Positions 22,804 to 34,789 of a DNA stretch of 64,000 bases are shown in pieces. Position 1 is the stretch's first letter; each line of letters begins with the position of its first letter. The position numbers and the translations under genes were made by a program. The notes under the pieces are model-generated. The model had not been told where the DNA came from. It searched no databases and saw only the letters and a program-made list of their open reading frames with translations. The stretch is from Mauremys mutica (taxonomy: Eukaryota; Chordata; Testudines; Geoemydidae). The DNA lies in NCBI RefSeq assembly GCF_020497125.1, contig NC_059087.1, positions 16,525,925 to 16,589,924 on the forward strand, in the 5' to 3' direction.

Positions 22804-24912
22804 GGCCTGGTCTACACTACACGTTTAAACTGATTTTAGGACCGTTAAACCGATTTAACGCCGCACCTGTCCACACTAAGAGGCCCTTTATATCGATATA
22901 AAGGGCTCTTTAAACCGGTTTCTGTACTCCTCCCTAACAAGAGGAGTAGCGCTAATATCGGTATTACCATATCGGATTAGGGTTAGTGTGGCCGCAAATC
23001 GACGGTATTGGCCTCCGGGCGGTATCCCACAGCGCACCACTGTGACCACTCTGGACAGCAATCTGAACTTGGATGCAGTGGCCAGGTAGACAGGAAAAGC
23101 CCCGCAAACTTTTGAATATCATTTCCTGTTTGCCCAGCGTGGAGCTCCGATCAGCACGGGTGGCGATGCAGTCCAAAATCCAAATCCAAAAAGAGCTCCA
23201 GCATGGACCGTACGGATGTGATCGCTGTATGGGCAGACAAATCTGTTCTATCAGAGCTCCGTTACAGAAGACGAAATTCCAAAGCATTTTAAAAAAATCT
23301 CCAGACAGAGGCCACAGCAGGGACTCAGCACACTGCTGAGTGACAAGCGTAACGGAAAGCCAAAGAATCAAATGGACACTCATGGAGGGAGGGAGGGGGG
23401 ACTGAGGACTCAAGCTATCCCACAGTTCCTGCAGTCTCCGAAAAGCATTTGCATTCTTGGCTGAGCTCCCAATGCCTGTAGGGTCAAACACATTGTCCGG
23501 GGTGGTTCAGGGCATAGCTCGTCAATTTACCCCTCCCCCCCACCCCCAGAAGTAAAAGGGAAAAAAATCGTCTCTTGACTCTTTTAAATGTCACCCTATG
23601 TCTACTGAATGCTGCTGGTAGATGAGCTGCTGCGGCAGTGAATTGCAGTATCCTCTTTCCCCCTCCCTGGTGGCAGATGGTGCAGTATGACTGATATCCG
23701 TCATCATCATCAGCCTTGTGGCAGATGGTGCAGTGCAGAAGGACTGGTATCCGTCCTCATCATCAGCCCATGAGTGCTCCTGGCTGGCTTCAGGTGAGGT
23801 TGGCCGGGGGCACCTGGGTAAAAAACTCCTGGTCATTCCCAGTAGATGGTACAGAACGGCTGGTAACTGTCTTCATCATAGCAACAGGGGGCTGAGCTCC
23901 ATCAGCCCCCGCCCTTCATGTGTAAAGAAAAGATTCTGTACTGCCTGGACTATCATAGCAGCGGGATGCTGGGCTCCTCTCCCCCACACTGCTGTCCTGT
24001 CTGGACTATCATAGCAGCTGGAGGCTGCCTTCCTCTCATTTTATCTCACTAACAAGTCACTGTTTCTTATTCCTGCATTTTTTATTACTTCATCACACAA
24101 ATGGGGGGACACTGCATGCATGCAGCTCATCATTTCTGCGGGATCTGACACAGAGTGGCTGTGCTCTCTGGTTCTCTGATACACTGGTTCTCTAGTACAC
24201 TTGCCCCATATTCTAGGCAGGACTGATTCTATTTTTAAATACCAAAAAGGAGGGATTGACTAGGGGAGTCATTCCCATTTTTGTCTTTTGCGCCCCCGGC
24301 CGACCTCAGCCAGGGGCACCCATGACAGCAGCAGACAGTACAGTACAGAAGGACTGGTAACCATCATCTCATTGCTAATTTACAATGGAAGCGGATGGTA
24401 CAGAACGGCTGATAACCGTCTCTGCTATCATGCAAAAGCAAATGAATGCTGCTGTGTAGCGCTGCTGAATCACCTCTGTCAGCGGCATCTAGTACACATA
24501 CGGTGACAGTGACAAAAGGCAAAACAGGCTCCATGGTTGCCATGCTATGGCGTCTGCCAGGGCAATCCAGGGAAAAAGGGCGCGAAATGATTGTCTGCCG
24601 TTGCTTTCCCAGAGGAAGGAGTGACTGACGACATTTACCCAGAACCACCCACGACAATGATTTTTGCCCCATCAGGCACTGGGATCTCAACCCAGAATTC
24701 CAAGGGGCGCGGGAGACTGCGGGAACTATGGGATAGCTACGGAATAGCTACCCACAGTGCAATGCTCCAGAAATCGATGCTAGCCTCGGACCGTGGACGC
24801 ACACCACCGAATTAATGTGCTTAGTTTGGCCGCGTGCACTCGATTTTATACAATCTATTTTACTAAACCGGTTTATGTAAAATCGGAATAATCCCGTAGT
24901 GTAGACGTACCC
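22804..24912. mobile_element. Harbinger-type element, 2.1 kb, non-autonomous
   Basis: The ends are GGCCTGGTCTACACTAC and GTAGTGTAGACGTACCC, with the 3-bp duplication TTA at 22801-22803 and 24913-24915, typical of PIF/Harbinger. Subterminal DNA is rich in 'taaaccggttt' motifs. The interior holds an imperfect long inverted repeat (about 23405-23535 against 24615-24760) and tandem-like units with 'gatggtacagaacggctg' and 'ggactatcatagcagc'. The longest frame (175 codons, minus strand, 22964-23491) shows no DDE transposase or Myb-like motif. The element therefore depends on a partner for movement. Confidence 0.88.
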
Positions 24913-24915
24913 TTA

Positions 24916-25628
24916 GACTCTCCAGTCTGATCTTGCCTCCCAGACAAATTGAACTTAAACAAAAATCACCCCACATCAGTCCCAAGAGACCGGTCACTTA
25001 CCCCAGATTAATTGATACTCCAGATCTTACACCAAAGACAACACTGGCAGCCAATTCTATAGCAAACTAACTATAGGTTTATTAGCTAAGAAAAGGAAAT
25101 GAGGGTTATTGAGAGGTTAAAGCAGGTAAAATATATTAACAGGTGAGTCACAGCTAGTAATTACAAATGGTGGCAGTGATGTAATAAACTGCCAATTCCC
25201 CAAAAGTCTTTTCAGGGTACCCAAATTATCTCTGGGGATCTCTGCTTTGCATCTGGTACACTTCCTGTAAGAGTCCAAACAGTTCAGTGATGCAGGATCT
25301 TTCCTAGAATCCATATTTAGAGCTTTTTCACACAGAAAGCAAGCTGAAAGTGTCTCTGCCCACGTGGGCTTTTTCTTTGACAGTGAGCGAGGAATGCACT
25401 TTGAACCTTGCCTCCCTTTCCTCATACACAATGGACACTTGCTTTGAAATTAGCATTTCATAAGGCTTCTTTGATGGGTTATTTAGTTACAGGGGTATAC
25501 ACAATGTAAATGTTTCCTATTGGATTATAACAGGATGCAGATAAGTGAAAACAATGCAACTTAAGTCCCATTAGTTTTCATGAAGTTTAAATGTCAAATA
25601 CACACTTATACAGTCAACAAACACTTTG
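24916..25628. other. Interior of the LTR-like repeat, no gene
   Basis: This stretch lies between the Harbinger and hAT insertions. It contains only short open frames without motifs and is counted in the LTR-like repeat. Confidence 0.4.
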
Positions 25629-25636
25629 ATCTATAC

Positions 25637-26229
25637 CAGCAGTTCTCAAACTATGGGACGGAATGTGTTAAGGGAGGCGCGAGCTGTGTGCTTTTTAAAA
25701 AAAAATAAAAAAGCTCTGGCTGTCAGCCTTGGGTGGCTGGGGCTCATGTAGAAGGGCCAGGCACACCCAAGAGGCAGGGATAAAGGGGACAGCTGGAGCA
25801 CTGCTACCCCACAGCTGACAGCTGGAGCCCCACCCCTTGGGCTCAGGCTCTCCTTCCCCCACCCATTCCATCACCAGGAGGTAGCCCAGGCTCAGGCTCT
25901 CCTTCCCTTCCCCCTGATCCCTCACCTGGAGGCAGCGGGGCTCTGGCTGTCAGTGCTGAAGTGGTAGCAGCAGCGCAGAGTTAAGGTTGGCAATGGGGCC
26001 CTAAATCTGCTGTGAAAAATTATATTGACAAGTATCACCTTTTCACATTGCCGCCCTTCTGCACTGCTGCTGGCGCTGCCTTCAGCGCTGGGCTCCCGGC
26101 CAGTAGCCGCTGCTCTCCGTTCTGCCTTCAGACTTGGGTGGCAAATATGTACTTGGGCAGGGAGTGTAAATGACTACAGATACAAAGAAGTTGGGTGGGG
26201 GGCAGATCAAATAAGTTTGAGAACCACTG
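25637..26229. mobile_element. hAT non-autonomous element, 593 bp
   Basis: The ends are CAGCAGTTCTCAAACT and AGTTTGAGAACCACTG, with a perfect 8-bp duplication, ATCTATAC, at 25629-25636 and 26230-26237. The interior is CT/GA-rich ('gctctggctgtcag' repeated) and has no transposase. It is nested in the LTR-like repeat. Confidence 0.92.
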
Positions 26230-26622
26230 ATCTATACTAATACACAAGTGGACTGACCTGAATACACTCTAGCATGACCTGTTCTGCCAGCATCACACCA
26301 CTACCTTACCTACTTTAATTTCCTTTCAGTAGTAAAGAATCTGTATCAGACTGTGGTTATTGGGTACTGCTAGGTGGTTACTAATACTGTAGAAAACTAA
26401 TCATTTCATGATGAACATAAATGAAGTGAGTAGGCACCACTTTCTTGTAGGCAAAAATGTGCCTAAAAATGTTGAGTTAATCATTGTGGTTCTTGATCAT
26501 TTTAATGTGCAACCAGTACATCGTGATCAATCCTCTATAATTGAAATGCAGCCACCATGAGGTGAAATATGGAAGAAGTTGAATAGCACCACTGCACAAT
26601 AGGTTAGGGCAGAAAGTGAAGA

Positions 26623-26858
26623 ACACATGAAGATTAGGTTGCAAACCCTTTTATAATTTGCAGGATTATTGATTTCAAATCAAATACTATAGACAGAAGT
26701 CAGGAATGCTATTGTTCTACCAGAAAATCTGTTTACCAGAAAAGTATTTTGGGTACTGCAAGTTGAAAGCAGTCTATTTGGCCACTAGGATACAAAGTCA
26801 CAGGCAGTCCCCTGGTATACATCATTATATCATCATTATTTCTCAGTTTTGTTCTAAC
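26623..26858 (-). repeat. 236-bp inverted repeat, right arm
   Basis: This is the exact reverse complement of 21976-22211 by eye. The shared stretch starts at 'acacatgaagatt' and ends at 'gttctaac', after which the flanks differ. The open frame over this arm begins with the same protein text as the minus-strand frame over the other arm, which confirms the match. Confidence 0.9.
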
Positions 26859-28555
26859 CTTCTCCACTTGAAACTACAAGAGGAATTTAGCTGGTCTAAC
26901 ATGCTGGCTAAGTGTGTTATGTACTTTCTCTGGTGACTGGTCTGCATAGTGGATAAAAAGCTACTACTGGTTCCAGCTAAAAGAATTCCTCCTTTAGCTC
27001 ATGTGATGTGGCGTCTGTACTAAGTTGCCGAAGATCAAAAGTGCAGTGCCCACTGACAGCTAATGTGGGCTGGTAATTACACTTGCGAGAATATGACTAC
27101 CTGAGTTGAAACTTGCTCCTGACATCAGGCTTAACGCCTCTTTTCTTAGACTTATGCTACAGGATCACTGCCCACAAGCCCTTGGTTTTTCATGTCCTCC
27201 AGCATCGCAGATGAACTGCTAATGTCTGCCTTGCCTTTTTCTAGGGTGAAGGCAAGAAGCAACCACTCAGAAAGAGAAGTTAATTTTTCTTTACCATTAA
27301 GCAAATTTCTGGCACTCAATAGTAAACGTTTTTATTCTTACACGATGAGAGCTATTTTATTCTGATGTCGTTTATATTAAATGTTTGTCTTTATTTTGAT
27401 TTATAAAAGGGTGCCTATCTTAAACTCTAGCTGTTCACAAAATAAAAATAATTGAGAAAAACAATTAAAGTAACAAATAACAGCAAATAGCCTACCCACA
27501 AAATACAAACAACCAGCCAATGAAATTCAACAAATACCTCACTGGCTCCAAAACCGAATCACTCTGAAACCACCCGCTCTAGGACATACAAGAAAATAGG
27601 TGATTCTTAAAGCATGAGATGAAGGGGAGATACGTGAGTTGTATATGCAAGATCCCTGTCTGTAGCCCTGTCCCTTTTGCAGTGAGGGGGCTCCAGTTCA
27701 ATTGTGTTCCTAATCACTTCTGTAGCAGTACTGCATGGGGAGAGATGTGGTCCCAGTGATGAGAAAGTTCCCGGCTTAAACTTCATCCCACAATCAATAA
27801 GCAGGTAATGCAGATCCTAAACAATGACCAGTGTGGTGTGATCCTTTTGGGACACCCTATTTAACAAGACAGAGCGTGCATAACTGTTCTTTCACATACT
27901 AGCATATGTTATCTGTTTACATTTGGATTCTCTGGAATGAAAGTATTTGTGTAAACATAAGATTAGCATTGTTAGATTTATTTATTTTACTTTTCAGTGT
28001 TAGCAGTTCTCAAACTTTCCCCCCTTACTGTCTTTGGCCTTGATCCTGCAAAGGGGTCTCCATATGCAGAGTCTTATTCCTATGTGGAGTCCCCTAAAAT
28101 TAGCATGCACCCAGATCACTTTGCAGGGTAGGGGGCTCTATCTTGTTTTGTTTGTCAGTAGGTTTGTGTTTTTCCTGTATTTACAACAGAGCTTGAAATT
28201 AGTAGTGTATGTTCCATCCAAACAAGCATGGAGCTTAATATTAATATGGCTTTTATTTGTTGCCTCTTTTGTGCATAATTATAATCAATGATGCTAGCAT
28301 CACAGCTCTGGATATGTAGGCTTTTGTTTGCTGTTATAGGGCCAGCAGAGAGAGTATAAGGGCATTGTATTTTGGTTTTTGTCTGTGTCCTTGAGACTTA
28401 TTTAAAATTAATTTATCGGCAGCAAAAGTGGATTTAGGATTTTATTAAATGGAAATACTTTATAAAGTAGATCAGATTTGGCTTTTAATTAATATTTCAC
28501 ACTAATTTGCTTTTATTTTAACAAAACTTTTACAGTTGTGATCCACTCATGGCTA
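26859..28555. other. No recognisable feature
   Basis: AT-rich DNA with no supported gene, RNA or element end. Confidence 0.5.
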
Positions 28556-28665
28556 TACACAGCAATCAGTGAGGATCAAACTTACAACTATCAGCACCAA
28601 AAGCACCAGGCCTTATCTCTTAAGCTGGAGGAATAATACGTACACTAGCTCTTCGAGCAGTATGC
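28556..28665 (-). mobile_element. tRNA-derived SINE remnant
   Basis: On the minus strand the text shows an A-box-like 'tccagcttaagagataagg' and, about 30 bp later, a B-box-like 'gttgtaagtttgatcctca', the spacing and order of an RNA polymerase III promoter of tRNA origin. It is degenerate and has no clear tail or TSD. Confidence 0.45.
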
Positions 28666-28689
28666 TTTTAGCCAGCCATGTGAGGGAGA

Positions 28690-31408
28690 CATACAGTAGA
28701 CCAGTGTTACACAATCTAAAGTAATCTTGCATATTGTATTATCATTGCAACATTACAATTTAAGGGTTAAAACAATTCTTCACCTGCATGGCGGCTGGTG
28801 GAATAGGTGCTGTGGAAATAGGATTGTTGCACCTGACTTCTTCAGTGATTGAAGGGACCATGAATTGGAAGTATGTACTGTTACATATGGTAACTTTCTG
28901 GGGTGGAGATAAAAAGGTAGAGAGGAATACAGGTGGATCCTTCTGTGTTTTGAAGAGTGCAGAAAACCCACAAGAAGAAAATAATCTTTACAAATATGTC
29001 AGCAATTTTGGCTTTAACAGTCTCACTTTCTCTGCAAGTTCTCAATAATTCACCACTATTGATTGCAGAATCCTTATCAGTGTATATGACCACTGTTAAT
29101 ATTATTCTAATGTTTTAGATACAAACGTGTATTCTTAAGATCGCCCGTGTAAATGAGGGGTCAGTTAGGAATGAATGTAAGGGAAAAACGCCATCAAGTT
29201 GATTGTAGTGGGTATTGCTAAAATTAATTGGTATGAAACCTGCTGCTGCTGAAGTCTGGTGCTTTACCTGGACATGTTAGAGTTGAAATGACCCTTACTG
29301 ATTTTTTTTCCCTTCAGTTTGAAGCCTTGTTACAGTAAAAGCTGATCTGTGGCAAAGAAAACTGTAACAAGACAAGGTTCTAGGATTCATACAGCAAACA
29401 TGTAATTGTTTCTATGCCTCTCCAAAACAACTGCCTGTCTTCAGCAGTAACTCTCATAGCCAGAGAAACAAATAAAAACTATTCAGCTCAATCCAAGAAT
29501 TTTTCACTTAATCAAAAGATTCTTGCTGCAGAGCCAGTTGTTTGTCCCAGGGGAGGCTGGGGAGTGACATCCATCCCTCAAAAGCAGTTCCCTGCAGGAG
29601 TGTGTTAGATTGGTCGAGGGATGTGGTATTAGGGAAGGCATGTGGCACAGGACTCCCAAAGGGGCAAGAAACAACCCAGTATATATCAGTTGTGTGAAGA
29701 AGGGAAACAGGAGGGGCTATCATCTCCCTGCCCCCCATAAATAATGAATAACTTATGACAGAGCATCTTTTATAGGCTCTGAAGGCTTAGCTGTAATTTA
29801 GATCACAATAACAATATGCATAATTGGCAGCATCTTCCATTGTCATTTAGACTCTGTATGTTTCTCTTGCATTTCCTCCTGGGGATGAATCCTATGATTC
29901 TATAGTCTTGAAGTCACATAGTTGTTAATGCTCTTTTATGAATGGCTCAGTTTATAAATACAGCCCATTTTTTGATGAATTGCTCTCTCACAGAGGCTTT
30001 GGAATTTGGTGGTTCCAACTGCACTTTCAGATCATTCAGCTCTCCCTGTCTCTCTGCTGGCCTTCACCAATCTCCTTGTGGCATGGTTTGGGGAGGGAAT
30101 CTTAACTCCCTTTGTGTGGGACCTTGCACTGAAGCTACTATCCACTATTTATTGTGTCTGTTATGGGGGGAAGTTGAGGAGCTGAGGTGCCTTTCAGTGA
30201 TTGTCCTGGATGAGCAGAAAGTATAACCTGAGTCAGATTGAAAATAAAATCTGATTTTTATTAGGAAATTGCAGAAATAGAAAAAAAATCAAATAAAGAT
30301 ATTGTGGATATAAAGCTGCATTCACATGCACAAATGCTATGGAAACACAGCTAGGTAGTATTGTTAGCAGCAATATTTATTTTATATTATGGTAACAATT
30401 AAGGATCAGGTCTGTATTATGCCAGCTGCTGTATAGGCACAGTGCTTACAATGTTGATGTCAGACAGAATGTGTGGGTGGGAGGGTGACAAGATGAACAG
30501 AGTTTAGCAGAAAAAAAGGTGAGCTGAGTATGGTGTCTTAAGTTCTTGAGGGGAGTGGGGCCATATCTCTACATGAGGAGTTGAGGGAGGCAGAAGGTCT
30601 TCTGGTGCTCCCTCTGGCATGGGGCATCTCCCTTTATTCTTTACTAAGGACTGTGCCCACAGATTTGGCCTGGAGAAATAATGTAAATTGGCTGTGAAGT
30701 TTAATAAACTATAAATTATGCCTGGAGACTGAGCTATCTATTGCATCTATACTTATTGCCAAATAAAAACACTGCCGAGGGATGTATATTTAGCCTGCGG
30801 CTACCATAGAGCACCAGCTGAAATCATCATGAAGAACAAATGTTTTTATTTTACACAGGACTGAGTTAATGGTGATGTTTAATTCATGTTCAAATCCTTC
30901 AGCCTCTAAATTTCCTTGTTTCATTATAGTACTTCTTAAACAGACTTAATAAGAGCCTCAATTCCCATGATTACCTCTTCGGAGATGTCACAGTATATCC
31001 CAGCTGCACAGGAAGTTCTGCACAGCATTAATTATGCACTAAAAACATAATGAAAGCACTTGACATTTTCCCCAGATCCATATCATATTGTTTTACTGTG
31101 TTTTGTTTGCATTATCTCTATTGATTGAAAACCTATGACATGATAACTTGTTCCAGGGTAAGCTTTAGGTACCACATGGTAGTTTCTTCCTACCATCCAT
31201 AAAGGCTAAAATGCCTTTACCATTTAGTAGTCCCTAAAATAAGATTCTTCAAGTCTTCATCTATATGACCTTAACCCAATGTGACTAATTAGATTATTGC
31301 CAATTATTGCTTTGCCTTCCTATTTTGTGCTTCCTTATCTGGTAACATGGAAACAATGTATTCCATATCATTTGTTAAATTCATTAGTCACTGATTGCAT
31401 CTTATTAT
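28690..31408. other. No supported gene or element
   Basis: Mostly unique-looking DNA. Short frames (up to 94 codons, e.g. 29942-30226) have no recognisable domains or splice context. A weak old-repeat match may lie near 30390-30450. Confidence 0.45.
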
Positions 31409-31411
31409 CTA

Positions 31412-31500
31412 AGGCCCTGTCTACACTACAAATGCAATAATGCAACTCTATCCCCCAACATGGTTAAGCGACAGTTCCATTTTATAGTCTACATAGGAGC
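31412..31500. mobile_element. Short Harbinger-like MITE, 89 bp
   Basis: The left end, GGCCCTGTCTACACTAC, matches the Harbinger ends at 6651 and 22804. The right end, 'gtctacataggagc', is a degenerate inverse. A 3-bp TAA lies on both sides (31409-31411 and 31501-31503). It is probably an internally deleted derivative. Confidence 0.6.
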
Positions 31501-31818
31501 TAACCATCCAGGGATAGTTAATTACTTCAAACTTCAAACCATGCTCTTTTGTGATTCAAAGGAATTTAGCTGTAGGTAGTTACAAAACATCATTTCTCCA
31601 GAGGATAAAGTACATACAGAAAAACAGTCATGATTAAACCTTCCAATCTATTTATAAAAGTAGTTGCTGTTCTCATGTCAAGACAGATGGAACCATAAAT
31701 AATGAGCAATGGAAGTTAGTCTTTACCAATTGCTTTTTAACAAATATTTCTAAGAAAGAAGCATGGAACTATTGACAATTCCCAACTCGTCTTAAGGGAC
31801 AAGATCACTGGTAGCATG

Positions 31819-32024
31819 TCAAATATCAGAGGCGTAGCCGTGTTAGTCTGGATCTGTAAAAGCAGCAAAGAGTCCTGTGGCACCTTATAGAATAACAGAA
31901 GTATTGGAGCATGAGCTTTTGTGGGTGAATACCCACTTCGTCGGATGCATGTAGTGGGTATTCACCCACGAAAGCTCATGCTCCAATACGTCTGTTAATC
32001 TATAAGGTGCCACAGGACTCTTTG
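31819..32024. mobile_element. 206-bp fold-back non-autonomous element, PLE-derived
   Basis: It is flanked by an 11-bp direct repeat, CTGGTAGCATG, at 31808-31818 and 32025-32035. It has the same length and layout as the unit at 4693-4898: a head containing 'gtagccgtgttagtctgg', then inverted arms 31866-31938 and 31953-32024. Each arm contains the PLE-end blocks 'agtcctgtggcacctta' and 'ggagcatgagctttt' (or their complements). Hammerhead-like pieces are present: GAAA at 31970-31973 after a perfect 'gtgggtattcacccac' stem, and CCGACGA on the minus strand at 31944-31938. No protein is encoded. Confidence 0.85.
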
Positions 32025-32035
32025 CTGGTAGCATG

Positions 32036-34210
32036 CCATTAGTTCTATTGTAAGCGTTAAATAAACAAGTCATGGGAGGGAGCCAGAAAAATCCGCTAGG
32101 TTCCCCTTGTACAGTTCCCAGCGAAGCACCTCCTTTCATGGGAGCAGTTTGGCAAGGAGCATGTTGTCTCAACGGTGTTGCAGAAATACTTTGCAAGTGC
32201 ATACTGGTTTGTAAACAGACTTCATGTCAAGTTAAATTTAAAAAAAAATCAATATATCAATTAAAAGGCTGTTGGAGAAGATGTCTTTCTCCTGATGTCC
32301 GTGTTATTTAAGTGTCGTAAACTGCTACTGTAATAAGTTGCTTTAGAATGAAAAACTATCACTTTATGCAAACCTGGGCTTGGAATTAATAATGCTGAGA
32401 GGTTTTATCTCATTTTTTCCTCTTATTTTTTTTTAAATATAAAGCTTCAAAATAACAAATGCCATCTAAAATGAAAGGTCTCTTGAGTTCACTTGCTCAC
32501 CTCCTCTGCCTGGTTGAACATAGGAGGAGTGGAGAGATTATTGTGTTAGTGCCAGCTCTGAGCAAAAGAGTACATAGAGTTTTGGTAGCTATATAGCCAA
32601 GGATGTGTGCGGGCTCTCTCACATGAGGCATACAGTTTTGCACATGGCTTTGAAACTCCCTATAAAAATAAATTCTTGCTCAGATGGGCAGGAGCTCAGA
32701 GTGATACAGAGGCAGCATGGTCAGCCATGGAGACATTCCCTTGCTCTAAGTCCCAGTGTTTCATTTTTCACTCACATGAGCAGTCTCATTGAAGACAGAG
32801 TGAAATCCTCTGAAGTGCTGAGCACTGAAATCCATTGATTTTAGTAGGAATTGTAGCTGTTCAGTATCTGTCAGGATTTCAGAGTTCCTCTGAGTCAATG
32901 GCTCATCATCAGGCTGATGCGTCAGGATTTGGCCTCAAACTTCATACAAGAATAAGGACTTCAAGACTGGGTCCCTACTATGAATTATCTGCAGGTTTTG
33001 TCCCTGGAGTGTGTTCATCTTCGGTCACATAATAGATGCACCTTTGTGTTTGTATTCTGGAAACATCTAGATCATTCTGGTAAGTTTGTGCATATGTGGA
33101 TGGTTTGATGTTGTGTGTAGACAGTACTGGACTAAATAGCATAACATAGGACAGGTATGGACTAGAGTTCTGTTCACACACAGGAGAACCAACCAGAGTT
33201 CCTTAGAACTGGAAGGGAGGTGAAGAACAGAATGCAGCATCAACGTCCTTGCTGGATAGTGAACAGATTTAATTAAGTGTGTTTAGCCTCAAACGGAGTA
33301 GTGATGTATAATACCATAGACACTGCCGGCCTGATTCTGTTGGTGTACACCTTGTAGTCGCTTTCACCAAAGCAAAGTGGCTATACAATTTTGATAGTAC
33401 TATTTTTTAGCCACTATGTAAATGACTGTGCAGGGCAACAGAGAATCAGGCTGTGCACAAGGTCTAAGATTCTGTTAAGGGTTTTAACTCTACGTAAAAG
33501 CTGGTTACAAGCAATAAGTTAACTCACTGCAAACGGATACTCTAAAAGAATAATGACCATTATATAGTATTCAAAAAATACTAGTTAATAAAATATTGTA
33601 ACTTTTGAATAGATATTTGTCTTTAACTTAAAATCCTAGATCTCAGGACAGTTTGGAAGAATATATGCAAAGGCTGATGTTCTATTCTCTATCTGATATA
33701 TTAACAACTTGATTTTTTTTTTCTTGGAGTGGGGGAATCAAAAATGGTGGAGAACTACCATAAAAATAATAGGAGGAAATATGTGCTAAAAATTATGCTT
33801 AAAGACAATACCTAAGTATAAGGCAAAGGATCTGAGAACAAATTCCTAATCAGTTACTTATCTGACACACACTGCATGTGTTGCAAAGTTGAATTTGTAC
33901 ACCTTTCTGGTGTGAAGGAAATACGGGTATCTAATGCCATATATTGGAGCTATGATGTCTAGGAATAAATTCATTTAATTTACACATTACAGAAAAGCAT
34001 GAAATGTGAAGCTGAGCAATAATCCTATTTTATCTCTAGTAATTTAAGCATGGGCCTCTGCTCGAGCCATTGTTCTGGTCTTGCTTTAATCCTCATGTAA
34101 AAATAGATTAGAGAAGAAAAGGTCTATGATTTGGAAGATTACTATAGTTATAAACATGGTTTTTTGCAGAACATTTGCTATCCTTACATTTAATCACATC
34201 ATTAAGAAGT
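32036..34210. other. No supported gene; small fold-back at 33329-33453
   Basis: Unique-looking DNA, apart from 'gcctgattctgttgg' near 33330 facing 'gcaacagagaatcaggc' near 33438, which could be the ends of an old short inverted-repeat element. No TSD was found. Confidence 0.4.
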
Positions 34211-34784
34211 TGTCAGGACCCTGGTACTGAACCCCATTCTGTCAGGTCTCTAGATGTATCCCTAGCCTCTGTACCACAAAAGTATCTTCAGTCATTGCCT
34301 CTTGCTAACAGCCTTAGTGCTCAAGGTTTGCTGCTTCACGGTAGCCAGGCCCCAGACTCCTGATTGCTGTCTGTCCAGCCAACCTCCTTGGATACCTGGG
34401 CTATACAAAGAAAAGACCCCCAATAGGATGAGGAAGCTGTCTGAGCAACAGTCCATTGCCCACTGGTTTCTGCCTAGACTGCCTTACCTTCCTACCTTTG
34501 CATAACCTTGCCTTTACACCCTGCTGCCTCACCTGTCCATATTTCATTTGGCCCTGCCTTACTGTGTTACCTAACCTTGTCTTGTTGCCACATGACCTTG
34601 CCTCCTTAAGAGACTGACCTGGCCTCCTGGATTGGATCTCCTAGCTATGGATCTCTGTGAGAATTCTTTCCCTTGCCCCAGACTGTCTCTGATACTGATT
34701 GACCTCCTGGCTACCCAACCACCTGTGCACACTTGACCACTGCTGTGGGCTGCTCCTAGTCTGTGTTGTCCATCAGGCATTACA
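34211..34784. mobile_element. Solo-LTR-like unit, 574 bp
   Basis: The unit begins TGTCAGGACC and ends GGCATTACA, giving TG..CA termini. The interior is rich in repeated 'aaccttgcc', 'gccctgcctta' and 'ttgacctcctgg' phrases, which I recognise from LTRs of reptile Gypsy-like elements. Flanking pentamers GAAGT and GATAT match at only three of five positions, so the target duplication is weak. No internal coding region is attached. Confidence 0.5.
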
Positions 34785-34789
34785 GATAT

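Larger units (their letters stand above)
22660..26310. mobile_element. LTR-retroelement-like repeat carrying two DNA transposons
   Basis: The text at 22660-22803 continues directly at 24913 onward once the Harbinger is removed, and text at 25636 continues at 26230 once the hAT is removed, so this was one repeat. The section at about 25070-25140 ('aggtttattagctaagaaa', 'ttgagaggttaaagcagg') is a repeat that I associate with turtle LTR retroelements. No viral coding frame is seen. Ends and strand are uncertain. Confidence 0.4.

Noticed and set aside
22964..23491. 175-codon minus-strand frame as a Harbinger gene
   Set aside because: No DDE catalytic triad or Myb-like domain is visible, and it begins in subterminal repeat DNA.
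22661..26307. TG..CA pair as exact LTR-element ends
   Set aside because: The flanking bases do not give a target duplication and no LTR pair is visible, so exact ends are not claimed.
31866..32024. Inverted arms as a microRNA precursor
   Set aside because: The arms are 73 bp with short centres and belong to a repeated fold-back element with TSDs; nothing points to a specific miRNA.
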